Part shown: positions 13,086-20,023 of the stretch, piece by piece | Layout: every line of letters begins with the position of its first letter | Numbering within the stretch: the first letter of the stretch is position 1 | IMG/VR virus record: IMGVR_UViG_3300024264_001571 | Span: 1-20,275 of that record | DNA: 20,275 nt | Source of the DNA: a virus | Direction: 5' to 3' (one strand) | Translations under genes and position numbers: made by a program | The notes under the pieces: generated by a model | Seen by the model: the letters and a program-made list of their open reading frames with translations, nothing else | Databases searched by the model: none | Told to the model about the DNA's origin: nothing

Positions 13086-13104
13086 ACTTTGCACTCTGCA
13101 AAGT
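13086..13104 (-). promoter_or_regulatory. Stable leader hairpin of the 83-aa gene
   Basis: Perfect 8-bp inverted repeat ACTTTGCA/TGCAAAGT around a three-base loop, about 30 bases upstream of the ATG and just downstream of a TAAATAC motif. 5' hairpins protect phage messages from RNase E in T4; the same role is inferred here. Confidence 0.6.
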
Positions 13105-13113
13105 TCTACATTT

Positions 13114-13122
13114 GTATTTACC
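13114..13122 (-). promoter_or_regulatory. Late-promoter-like motif before the 83-aa gene
   Basis: GGTAAATAC on the minus strand. Predicted transcription would begin just before the leader hairpin, which makes the arrangement coherent although the octamer is imperfect. Confidence 0.4.
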
Positions 13123-13140
13123 TCTTAGACAAAAAAACTG

Positions 13141-13494
13141 CTATTTAGAGGCTTTTTTGGCTCTCTGATGCAAATTTTTCAGTAAATTGACATAAGCAGG
13201 GCCAGCTTTTACAATATCATGTATCATATCAACTGCCGGCTTGTATCCATTTGCTATGTTAACAGGCACTGTTCTTCCGTCTTGTACTTTGTCTACAAAT
13301 ATCTTTGCTTTTAATGCATTTTGCTTACCGACAAGATAACTATAAAGTGCTATTTCTCTCTGCGAAACTAATTTAGTTACGCGATCAAGAGCATCTTCGT
13401 CAATTTTTTCTAGATCTAAACTTTCAATAAGTTCATCAAATTCTCGATCTGTTAAAATATCTTGATCGTTAACAATAGCTTTAATAAAGTCCAT
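13141..13494 (-). CDS. Hypothetical protein, 117 aa
   Basis: Mostly helical. The acidic first half (MDFIKAIVNDQDILTDREF, then LIESLDLEKIDEDAL) is followed by a mixed second half ending in a basic NLLKNLHQRAKKASK. A LIES sequence at residues 22-25 fits the T4 prohead protease pattern [L/I]-x-E/[A/G/S]. It follows the 143-codon gene after three bases. Context suggests a head-associated protein. No family recognised. Confidence 0.78.
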   Translation of the reverse strand: MDFIKAIVNDQDILTDREFDELIESLDLEKIDEDALDRVTKLVSQREIALYSYLVGKQNALKAKIFVDKVQDGRTVPVNIANGYKPAVDMIHDIVKAGPAYVNLLKNLHQRAKKASK

Positions 13495-13497
13495 TAA

Positions 13498-13929
13498 TTA
13501 TCTTCTTGCTCTTGCTGCTTTGTCTGCTATTGCTGCCATTTCATCATCAGATGCTTGGGTAAAATCATCGTCGCCTTCGTCGTCTAGTCCACCATCACGG
13601 TTGTCAGTTTTTAAATCTCCATGTGTTTGGAAAATCTTTTCTGCATATGCTAATAACTTTTTAATAACATTAGGAGTTGTTCCTGTTGTCTTCACTAGCT
13701 CTTCAAGACTACCAGGACCAAATGTTGTACCAAAGCGTGTAAGTGCGTCACCTACTTTAGCCATAACATTTGATAACTCGTCATCTTTTGTAGTAACTGC
13801 TTGATCCATTAAGATTCTACCATACGCAGCTAATTTTTTTTGAATCGGCGTTGATTCCATTCCTTCATCTAAAACATCTTTTGTAATATTATTTAGATGA
13901 TCTTCAAACTCTTTTAAATACTTTTCCAT
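13498..13929 (-). CDS. Hypothetical protein, 143 aa
   Basis: Helical and acidic. The N-terminus MEKYLKEFEDHLNN, then VLDEGMES, carries a Leu20-Asp-Glu22/Gly23 cleavage-like site. Residues 30-110 are predicted helices, and the C-terminal part is a strongly acidic low-complexity segment (DGGLDDEGDDDFTQASDDE) before a basic end ARR. The GGAGAGAT ribosome site lies inside the end of the ligase-like gene. An acidic tail of this kind is common in prohead core and scaffold proteins; this is inference. Confidence 0.8.
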   Translation of the reverse strand: MEKYLKEFEDHLNNITKDVLDEGMESTPIQKKLAAYGRILMDQAVTTKDDELSNVMAKVGDALTRFGTTFGPGSLEELVKTTGTTPNVIKKLLAYAEKIFQTHGDLKTDNRDGGLDDEGDDDFTQASDDEMAAIADKAARARR

Positions 13930-13930
13930 T

Positions 13931-15190
13931 TTATCTCTCCACTGATCTGTTTGCTTTTGTAAAAAATTCTCTCGGTACTAATTTTATATCACCTTCTGGA
14001 TGTGCTAGTACATATCCTTCACCGCCAGTACCGTGTGTGCCTTGTGCAGCCGGTCCTTTAGATCCTATACTTGCTGTAATATCAGCTTCTTGTGATTCAA
14101 ATTGATTAATAATGTTATCTTTTACTTTCATAATGCCGTGTACAACATTCCATAACGCATTAAAACCATCAACATTATTGTTTATAATTTCAATAATTTT
14201 TTGTTGCTTTGGTTTACTTACTTTTGATTGTGCAAGCCAGATGCTAAAACCTTGTGCTAAGTCTTTTATACCTGTGTCAACTTTACTATTCAAATATGTA
14301 TAAAAAATAGTTGGTAAGTCAGACAATCCTGGACGTCTTGTAAGTATGTCGTCTATTTGTGCAGCATGCTTTGCTACCATAGCTTGCAGCGTTTTAATAT
14401 CATTGTCGTTGACTTGCGGGGCTTGCTGTGCCACTACTGGCGGAAGAACTAATACTTCATTACCTAAAAATATATCTCCATTTTGTAGCGTACCTTCGGT
14501 ACCATTAGCATCTACTTCTCTATGTATAACAATACCTGTTTTACTTGCTGCGATTTTCTTACCTATTTCGCTGTCAACCTTTACATCATATGTTACTATG
14601 TTTGGAGTAAAATGATATCGACCGTCTTCTATCTCAGGCGTATTAAAATAAAGCAAATCTCCTTTAAAGAATCCTCTGTAGTCTTTTGGTGTTGCTCTTT
14701 CATACTCGTCAAAGATGTTTTTCATATTATTAATGAACGGTCCATATCCTTCTGGATTCTTTTTATATCCAGGACGATTCATTAACATCTGTTCTAAGTC
14801 GTTAGCACTTGTTGATTTACCGTTATAACCTTTAGCGCCAAACCCTGACTTGTCTGTTAGTACAAAGTTACCCTGCTCGTCACGTCCAAATATAACAGCA
14901 GGACTTCCGTCCCATTTAATTGTTACATCTGTATGTTTGCCTTGCTCTAAACTCTTTAAACTTTCAATAGCACGGACAGCACCCTTTGATCCTTCCCAAA
15001 AGATAATATCTTCTGCATGTTGGATACGTGCTTCAGCTTCGTTTAATTGACTTTCGCCTACTAATCTACCACGGAATGGGTGTTCAGTACGGCCAGGCTG
15101 TGCCTTAGGCATAGGTTCTTTACCACGTACTTTATCGGCATTCTTTTGCTTACGCCTAGTTTCTACTATTTTAAATTCATTAAATTTCAT
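13931..15190 (-). CDS. KxDG ligase-like covalent nucleotidyltransferase, 419 aa
   Basis: The sequence VTIKWDGSPAVIFGRD holds Lys92-Trp-Asp-Gly95, the lysine-AMP motif I (KxDG) of ATP-dependent DNA/RNA ligases and capping enzymes. Candidate motif III is YRGFFKGDLLYF (171-182) and motif IV is TGIVIHRE (218-225; usual form EG-V-K). Motif V is not clear. The C-terminal half (about 255-400) is helical and unlike known OB domains. The first 60 residues are basic and contain two cleavage-like sites, IVE/T (8-11) and LNE/A (49-52), so a processed form starting at Ala52 is possible. It overlaps the nucleotidyltransferase gene by four bases (ATGA). I believe this belongs to an uncharacterised marine-phage family. 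The substrate (DNA, RNA or protein) is unknown. Confidence 0.75.
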   Translation of the reverse strand: MKFNEFKIVETRRKQKNADKVRGKEPMPKAQPGRTEHPFRGRLVGESQLNEAEARIQHAEDIIFWEGSKGAVRAIESLKSLEQGKHTDVTIKWDGSPAVIFGRDEQGNFVLTDKSGFGAKGYNGKSTSANDLEQMLMNRPGYKKNPEGYGPFINNMKNIFDEYERATPKDYRGFFKGDLLYFNTPEIEDGRYHFTPNIVTYDVKVDSEIGKKIAASKTGIVIHREVDANGTEGTLQNGDIFLGNEVLVLPPVVAQQAPQVNDNDIKTLQAMVAKHAAQIDDILTRRPGLSDLPTIFYTYLNSKVDTGIKDLAQGFSIWLAQSKVSKPKQQKIIEIINNNVDGFNALWNVVHGIMKVKDNIINQFESQEADITASIGSKGPAAQGTHGTGGEGYVLAHPEGDIKLVPREFFTKANRSVER

Positions 15191-16110
15191 TTATTAAACG
15201 CTCCGGAAATCATTACAGAACTATTTAACAATGATCCAGACAATTGTCTAATTCTATCCAATTGCTTGTCTGCTAAACTCTCTGTTTGAGCAGGAGCTCT
15301 GTCAGCAATGTCTTTTGGTATTCCAATATCCTGTACTTGTCTGTTTTTAACAAAACTATCTAGTATTCTGTTTACATCTTCAGGTGTGTAATTCTTTTCC
15401 ATTGCAGCTTTTAAACTTTCATAACTGTTTAAGTCTGCGGCACTGTCTAGTCCTAGTCCTTTTGCAATGCCGTTAGCATCTTTGATTGGTGTGCCAATTA
15501 TTTCGTTATTGTTTTTCTTTGTATAACCTTCGCCGTTCTTCTTTGCTACAGGTGTACGTTTGACACGTACTAGGCCATCTGTAGGGCTCCACATCCAGCG
15601 TTCGCTTTCAACTGGGCGGCCGTCTTCAATTTGTTCTTCACTATCTTGACGCTGATATACAGCACACATAGTTGCAAGCATCAAGTTACGAAACACACCT
15701 TTGTATTGTGATTCTGTATCACTAGGTGAATGATAATAAGTTTTCATCCAGCCCGGATCGCCTGGCATAAAGTCTACTTGTACAAATCCTGTACGAGGTT
15801 TAGTTGCTTGTTTGTTTTGATCGTAATTAACAATCTTTACCTTTGTCATAATAACACTTGACTTAGCAATGTCAAGTACCAAAGGTGTTGCTTCAATCTT
15901 CTTAACTAGTTCTGGTATTGCATCAGGCGCTACTTGTATAGCAACATCAATGTCGCCACTAAACTCTTTTTTGCCAACTGACCCAAGTACATTATTCTTT
16001 AGGTCAATGCCTAATGCTTTTTCTAGTGCATCAAGCGTAGGATTAATCTCATCAATATGAATAGGTCCTACTCCTGGCATGCTTCCGCCTTCAAATAGTT
16101 TATTCGTCAT
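15187..16110 (-). CDS. Pol-beta-fold nucleotidyltransferase, 307 aa
   Basis: Residues 43-58 contain GS then SGDIDVAI, the Gly-Ser and Asp-x-Asp (Asp53, Asp55) of the Pol-beta nucleotidyltransferase fold, and Asp113 in FVQVDFM is the likely third metal ligand. After this the protein has helical regions with a TPTDGLV-like turn and a basic RVKRTPVAKKNGEGY segment. The frame opens earlier at a TTG, but the ATG at 16110 is preferred; it overlaps the end of the 86-codon gene by 11 bases. The N-terminus MTNKLFEGG holds an LFE/G cleavage-like site. It is coupled to the ligase-like gene, so the two probably act on one substrate. The reaction (AMP, CMP or UMP transfer) cannot be told. Confidence 0.78.
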   Translation of the reverse strand: MTNKLFEGGSMPGVGPIHIDEINPTLDALEKALGIDLKNNVLGSVGKKEFSGDIDVAIQVAPDAIPELVKKIEATPLVLDIAKSSVIMTKVKIVNYDQNKQATKPRTGFVQVDFMPGDPGWMKTYYHSPSDTESQYKGVFRNLMLATMCAVYQRQDSEEQIEDGRPVESERWMWSPTDGLVRVKRTPVAKKNGEGYTKKNNNEIIGTPIKDANGIAKGLGLDSAADLNSYESLKAAMEKNYTPEDVNRILDSFVKNRQVQDIGIPKDIADRAPAQTESLADKQLDRIRQLSGSLLNSSVMISGAFNK

Positions 16111-16360
16111 TATTTTTATTCCCAATCACTTTGTTTATACTTCTTTTAAATTTTCTAGGATCGCCAGTTCTAATTGAGTTAATAAAGCGTCTTTCAAGTT
16201 CTCCAGCAGTTTCAGCATCATAGGTATTAGATATCTTATTAAGTAAATTAATTGCACTTTCTATAATAGTACTACCAGTTGACTCGATTAAAAGGTCATT
16301 ATTTCTGGATCTATCTAAATTGTTAAGCTCTTCTAGTATACTTCTAGTACGTTTTTTCAT
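16100..16360 (-). CDS. Hypothetical helical protein, 86 aa
   Basis: First gene of the late minus-strand cluster. A basic start is followed by helices and two sites matching [L/I]-x-E/S: LIE/S at 24-27 and IIE/S at 32-35. The remaining 50 residues (helical, basic) would be the mature form if cleaved. A CGGAG ribosome site precedes the ATG. Coupled to the nucleotidyltransferase gene. No family recognised. Confidence 0.75.
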   Translation of the reverse strand: MKKRTRSILEELNNLDRSRNNDLLIESTGSTIIESAINLLNKISNTYDAETAGELERRFINSIRTGDPRKFKRSINKVIGNKNNDE

Positions 16361-16378
16361 TTAACCAACTCCGTTAAT

Positions 16379-16406
16379 GTATTTAGTTTATGTAAACTAT
16401 AAATAC
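16379..16406. promoter_or_regulatory. Near-symmetric divergent late promoter
   Basis: On the plus strand TATAAATAC (16398-16406) points at the lipase; on the minus strand CTAAATAC points at the 86-aa gene. Between them is a perfect palindrome AGTTTA-TG-TAAACT (16385-16398). The whole block is an almost perfect inverted repeat with one extra base pair per side mismatch. Confidence 0.6.
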
Positions 16407-16439
16407 GTGTACAATGAGGCAACACACTAGGGGGCAAAC

Positions 16440-17201
16440 ATGTCTATAACAAAAATGTCTTTTCCTGAGCGTTCATTATTATTTGCTAAACTGTCTAGTA
16501 TTGCGTATAATGATAATGTCAAAGAGGTTAAAAGTCAAGTAAAAAAATTAGGATTCACAACTGTTGAGTTCTATAACAGAGACGGCGCACAAGCATACCG
16601 CTTTATGAACAAAGAAGACTTGGTAATTGCGTGTCGTGGAACACAACCAACAGAGTTTAATGATATCAAAGCAGATCTAAATGCTTTGCCTGTTATTGCT
16701 GAAACAATTAGTAGAGTACACAAAGGATTCAAAGACGAAGTAGACGAACTTTGGCCTATGGTGTGCGAAGATATTGCACGTACAGCTAATGTAGGCAAGA
16801 AGCTATGGATATGCGGACATAGTTTAGGTGCAGCAATGGCAACTATAATGGCCAATCGTTGCGAGTGCGATACAGCACTAAACAATCCAGAGGAACTATA
16901 CACATATGGTTCACCGAGAGTAGGTTGGCCAACATATGTCAAGAGCTTTGGCACTGTACATCACAGATGGAAGAACAACAACGATATAGTTACAACTGTT
17001 CCTCTAGCACTTATGGGCTTTAGACACTGCGGTAATCAGCATTACTTAAATGCATATGGTAACCTTCGTAAGCCTACTGGCTGGCAGATGTTTAAAGATA
17101 AAATGCGTGGCATGTGGATGGGTATCAAGCAAGGTAAGATTGATAACTTCTCAGATCATTCAATGGTTGAATACATTAAGCACATCAGTAAACTAAACTA
17201 A
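16440..17201 (+). CDS. Class 3 lipase (alpha/beta hydrolase)
   Basis: A 253-residue lipase_3 protein and the only clear plus-strand gene. The catalytic triad is visible: Ser128 in GHSLG (126-130), Asp182 in NNDIVTTVP and His240 in [16 protein letters not shown] (154-162) and the oxyanion CRGTQP (65-70) are also typical of the family. There is no signal peptide, so it would act in the cytoplasm or after lysis on membrane lipids. Aid to lysis, or use of host lipids, is inferred. The ATG has an AGGGGG site and a TATAAATAC late motif upstream. Its stop overlaps the prs stop on the other strand by three bases. Confidence 0.93.
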   Translation: MSITKMSFPERSLLFAKLSSIAYNDNVKEVKSQVKKLGFTTVEFYNRDGAQAYRFMNKEDLVIACRGTQPTEFNDIKADLNALPVIAETISRVHKGFKDEVDELWPMVCEDIARTANVGKKLWICGHSLGAAMATIMANRCECDTALNNPEELYTYGSPRVGWPTYVKSFGTVHHRWKNNNDIVTTVPLALMGFRHCGNQHYLNAYGNLRKPTGWQMFKDKMRGMWMGIKQGKIDNFSDHSMVEYIKHISKLN

Positions 17202-18127
17202 AAGAATAAACTACTAACTGACTCTTCATTAGTTACTCGACGAATTGCTTCACCAAACAAAGTCGCGACACTAACCTGTCGTGTCTTTTTGCAGTTCTTA
17301 GGACAACGGTCTGCAATGCTGTCAGTGATTACCAGTTCTGTGAGTACACTCTTCTCAACTTTCTGACATGCTTCGCCACTCAGTACACCATGTGTGATAT
17401 ATGCACGAACACTTAGAGCACCTGCATCCATAATAGCTTTGGCTGCGTTGCATAGTGTACCGCCGCTGTCAATAATATCATCAACTAGAATGGCGTGTTT
17501 GCCTTTAACATCGCCGATCAAGTTCATGACTTCTGACTTGCCCGCTTCTGGACGCATCTTATCTACTATAGCAATGTCTGCATGGAACATGTCTGCAAAC
17601 TTCCTAGCACGAACAACGCCGCCTGCGTCTGGGCTTACAAATACTGTGTCTTCTGCACCTATATTGCGTTTAATGTCTTTGGCAAACACCAAACGGCTTG
17701 TTAAGTCATCAACTGGAATATTAAAGAACCCTTGTATCTGTCCTGCGTGTAAGTCCATTGTAAGCACTCTATCTGCGCCTGCTGTAGTAAGCAAGTCTGC
17801 AATTAGTTTTGCTGTAATAGGTGTCCTACTGGCGCTCTTACGGTCCTGCCTAGCATACCCAAAGTAAGGAATGACTGCTGTGATTCTACTAGCACTTGAA
17901 CGTTTGGCAGCATCAATCATAATCAACAATTCCATTAAACTATCGTTAACTGGAGTAGCAGTTGATTGAATAATGAATACATCTTCTCCGCGAATGTTAT
18001 CTAAAAACTCTACACTTATTTCTCCGTCTGCAAATGTTGCTACTTTAGATGGTACTAGAGTTGCAAAGGTGTTGTCTGCAATCTCCTGTGCTAACACTGG
18101 GTTAGCGTTACCTGCGATGATTTTCAT
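17198..18127 (-). CDS. prs: Ribose-phosphate pyrophosphokinase (PRPP synthetase)
   Basis: A 309-residue class I PRPP synthetase making PRPP from ribose-5-phosphate and ATP. The FADGEI motif is at 32-37, [11 protein letters not shown] at 87-97, the metal-binding [11 protein letters not shown] at 125-135, the flexible-loop Lys190/Arg192 in DKMRP, and the PRPP loop [10 protein letters not shown] at 215-224. The end SSLFF is normal for the family, so it is full length. I choose the ATG at 18127 (AAGGGA upstream) over a TTG two codons earlier that overlaps the preceding stop. PRPP feeds nucleotide and NAD synthesis; other phages carry prs with NAD-salvage genes, but none is in this window. It follows the dehydrogenase-like gene on the same message. 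Confidence 0.97.
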   Translation of the reverse strand: MKIIAGNANPVLAQEIADNTFATLVPSKVATFADGEISVEFLDNIRGEDVFIIQSTATPVNDSLMELLIMIDAAKRSSASRITAVIPYFGYARQDRKSASRTPITAKLIADLLTTAGADRVLTMDLHAGQIQGFFNIPVDDLTSRLVFAKDIKRNIGAEDTVFVSPDAGGVVRARKFADMFHADIAIVDKMRPEAGKSEVMNLIGDVKGKHAILVDDIIDSGGTLCNAAKAIMDAGALSVRAYITHGVLSGEACQKVEKSVLTELVITDSIADRCPKNCKKTRQVSVATLFGEAIRRVTNEESVSSLFF

Positions 18128-18129
18128 TT

Positions 18130-18867
18130 TCAATTAGTTCCCTTTCTTATGTTACTGTTATAGTTAATTGCTTGTTCTAGTATTGATAATTCAACGTTAT
18201 TTCTTTGTGCAGTTTTAACTAATGCCGATGTATCTTTAGGAAAACAGTGTCCGCCAAAGCCACGCTCGTCCGATATAAAACTATGACTGTCGCCGATGCG
18301 TTCGTCCATTGTTGTATAGTGTGCAACGGCTGAATACTCAACATCCAATGCATCGCACAAATCATACATCTGATTAAAGAACGCAACTTTAAGTGCAAGG
18401 AAACTGTTGCGAGCATATTTGGCTAGAATAAGTTCTTCTGGCTCTGCAACTTCTACATTAACACCAAACACATCACGCCAGAAGCCGCAGGAGTTGCCTC
18501 CTATCAACATTAAATCCATGTTCTGCAAGTCTTCTACTGCTGTTGCTGCACGTAGGAACTCTGGCGAAAACGCTATCTGTCTATTAGGAAATGCATCTAC
18601 TAACATATCCCAGCCTTCTACACTAATTGTACTTTTAATTAGAATAGGTACATCCGGTGCTGCTTCGATAACATTAAACACATTGTCCATATGACAACTG
18701 CCATCTTGTCTAGGCGGAGTTGCTACACAAACAATAACTGCGTCAGCATCATCGTAGGAGTTAGTGTATCCTAACTGAGGATCGTTAATAAAAACTTCAT
18801 GTTTAAATTTTAAAACTTCGTAGTGAGCTTTACCAACAAACCCGTATCCTGCAATTAATATTTTCAT
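18130..18867 (-). CDS. Short UDP-glucose/GDP-mannose 6-dehydrogenase-like protein
   Basis: A 245-residue protein. The Rossmann motif GYGFVG is at 7-12, CVATPP near 47-52, SPEFLR at 101-106, a catalytic-type Lys150 in [12 protein letters not shown], and the catalytic cysteine Cys208 in [13 protein letters not shown]-binding and central domains are present, but the C-terminal UDP-binding domain (about 100 residues or more) of the usual 390-450-residue enzyme is missing; the gene ends cleanly and is followed by prs, so it does not look like a random break. It would oxidise a sugar nucleotide twice, for instance for phage or host glycans. Activity without the third domain is uncertain. The longer frame to 18903 overlaps the promoter, so the ATG at 18867 is the start. 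Confidence 0.85.
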   Translation of the reverse strand: MKILIAGYGFVGKAHYEVLKFKHEVFINDPQLGYTNSYDDADAVIVCVATPPRQDGSCHMDNVFNVIEAAPDVPILIKSTISVEGWDMLVDAFPNRQIAFSPEFLRAATAVEDLQNMDLMLIGGNSCGFWRDVFGVNVEVAEPEELILAKYARNSFLALKVAFFNQMYDLCDALDVEYSAVAHYTTMDERIGDSHSFISDERGFGGHCFPKDTSALVKTAQRNNVELSILEQAINYNSNIRKGTN

Positions 18868-18894
18868 GAGTGGTCCTGTGCTGCTATACTTGTA

Positions 18895-18922
18895 ATTATA
18901 CATTCATCGAGCTGTATGTCAA
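18895..18922 (-). promoter_or_regulatory. sigma70-like promoter of the dehydrogenase-prs operon
   Basis: Minus strand TTGACA (18922-18917), 16-base spacer, perfect TATAAT (18900-18895). It stands directly after the transporter's terminator. Confidence 0.82.
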
Positions 18923-18926
18923 GAGA

Positions 18927-18954
18927 AAAGGTTGTGCCGTCGAACACAACCTTT
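18927..18954 (-). terminator. Rho-independent terminator of the transporter gene
   Basis: A perfect 10-bp stem AAAGGTTGTG/CACAACCTTT with an 8-base loop, followed on the minus strand by TTTTCTCTT. It lies six bases after the transporter stop. Confidence 0.75.
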
Positions 18955-18959
18955 CCAAA

Positions 18960-19919
18960 TTAATAACCGTTTGGTACTAATACATAATGAATCATTAGCA
19001 CAATAGCTACTGATGCACCTAAGCCTATCATCATCTTTTGGAAGTCTCGTGCTACCAAAGGAAACACGCTCTTAAACTTCATCTTACCTGTGAAGCTTGC
19101 AATAGCAAGTTCACGTCCTGCAAGCATACCAACGAACACCCAAGTAGTTGACATAGGTATATCGTTCAGCTCTTTGAAGAAGTACAAACACAACCAATAG
19201 AATAAATCAATTAGTGTCGCACTACGCACATATCTTGTGTTGTGCTTTTCTAGTACAATGTTTTGTATCTTGCCGCCGCGTTCTCTAAACATAAAGAACA
19301 AGCCAACTACAAATACTACACTGACTAAGAACATCAAGTCCAGTGGAACTTCACGTGGAAGGAATACAGCGATGTTAGCCATATCATGTGACAACCAAGT
19401 CCACCACAAGCCTCCTGTTGCTACCCATTGTGCTATGCGCCAATAGTCCTTGTGTTGTTCTTTGACTGGTGCTGTTTCGTCCATTACTCTACTAATAAAG
19501 TACCAAGCAAAGTATGCAAACATTGCTGCAATGCCGTAACCCATTATGGATTTCATCAACATCTTTTCTAGCACAAACGTACTTGCGAAAGCACTTAACA
19601 CTAAAAAGGATGTAGATACCGGAACTCCCATACGTGTTAGTATAACAAGTACGCCCGGTGCCATAGCATGATACCATTGTACCTCTTGCCATGGAATCTT
19701 GTTTAGTCTGCCGTAACTGATGTCTCCACCATTTACACTCCAGCCATACCATAGTGTGGCTAATAGGACAGCGGATGCCGCAATCCATAACGTCTTATAA
19801 GTAAATCTCTCATTGTTTGATGCCATCCATGTACCGAGAGTTTGTACTGAATCATTTGCTATCACAGCGTATGCTGCGAATAGGAACCCGACTAGGCTCC
19901 ATAAGGTGAGTGCGTCCAT
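18960..19919 (-). CDS. PiT-type inorganic phosphate transporter
   Basis: A 319-residue integral membrane protein with about eight hydrophobic segments. Both halves carry the inverted-repeat signatures of the PiT (SLC20) family: ANDSVQTLGT at 21-30 matches the GANDxANxxGT motif and HDMANIAVFLPR (177-188) its second copy; PVSTS (99-103) and PMSTT (254-258) match the PVSTT motif after each. It would take up phosphate with a cation gradient. It is shorter than usual bacterial PiT proteins (about 420-500). Phosphate limits phage DNA synthesis in the sea, so the role is clear though untested. It has its own promoter, structured leader, AGAGGAG site and terminator. Confidence 0.82.
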   Translation of the reverse strand: MDALTLWSLVGFLFAAYAVIANDSVQTLGTWMASNNERFTYKTLWIAASAVLLATLWYGWSVNGGDISYGRLNKIPWQEVQWYHAMAPGVLVILTRMGVPVSTSFLVLSAFASTFVLEKMLMKSIMGYGIAAMFAYFAWYFISRVMDETAPVKEQHKDYWRIAQWVATGGLWWTWLSHDMANIAVFLPREVPLDLMFLVSVVFVVGLFFMFRERGGKIQNIVLEKHNTRYVRSATLIDLFYWLCLYFFKELNDIPMSTTWVFVGMLAGRELAIASFTGKMKFKSVFPLVARDFQKMMIGLGASVAIVLMIHYVLVPNGY

Positions 19920-19936
19920 TAGTTTCTCCTCTGCTT

Positions 19937-19986
19937 GCCGTTTTTACCACGGCGCTCACGTTAAAGGTAGGCTCGACGTTGCCTAC
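19937..19986 (-). promoter_or_regulatory. Structured leader of the transporter gene (two hairpins)
   Basis: Hairpin 1 is GTAGGC/GCCTAC with an 8-base loop (19967-19986), starting right at the predicted 5' end; hairpin 2 is GCCGT/ACGGC with a 7-base loop (19937-19953), about seven bases ahead of the AGAGGAG site. It may stabilise the message or control ribosome access. No known riboswitch is recognised. Confidence 0.5.
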
Positions 19987-19995
19987 TGATTATTT

Positions 19996-20023
19996 ATTGT
20001 AGCATCTATTACAAGCGTGTCAA
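19996..20023 (-). promoter_or_regulatory. sigma70-like promoter of the phosphate transporter
   Basis: Minus strand TTGACA (20023-20018), 16-base spacer, TACAAT (20001-19996). The predicted start near 19988 leaves a 69-base leader. No Pho box is evident. Confidence 0.75.

Noticed and set aside
16571-16954. Minus-strand 127-codon frame opposite the lipase
   Set aside because: Shadow frame; the plus-strand lipase has a complete catalytic triad and a ribosome site.
17394-17867. 157-codon plus-strand frame opposite prs
   Set aside because: Shadow of a highly conserved minus-strand enzyme gene.
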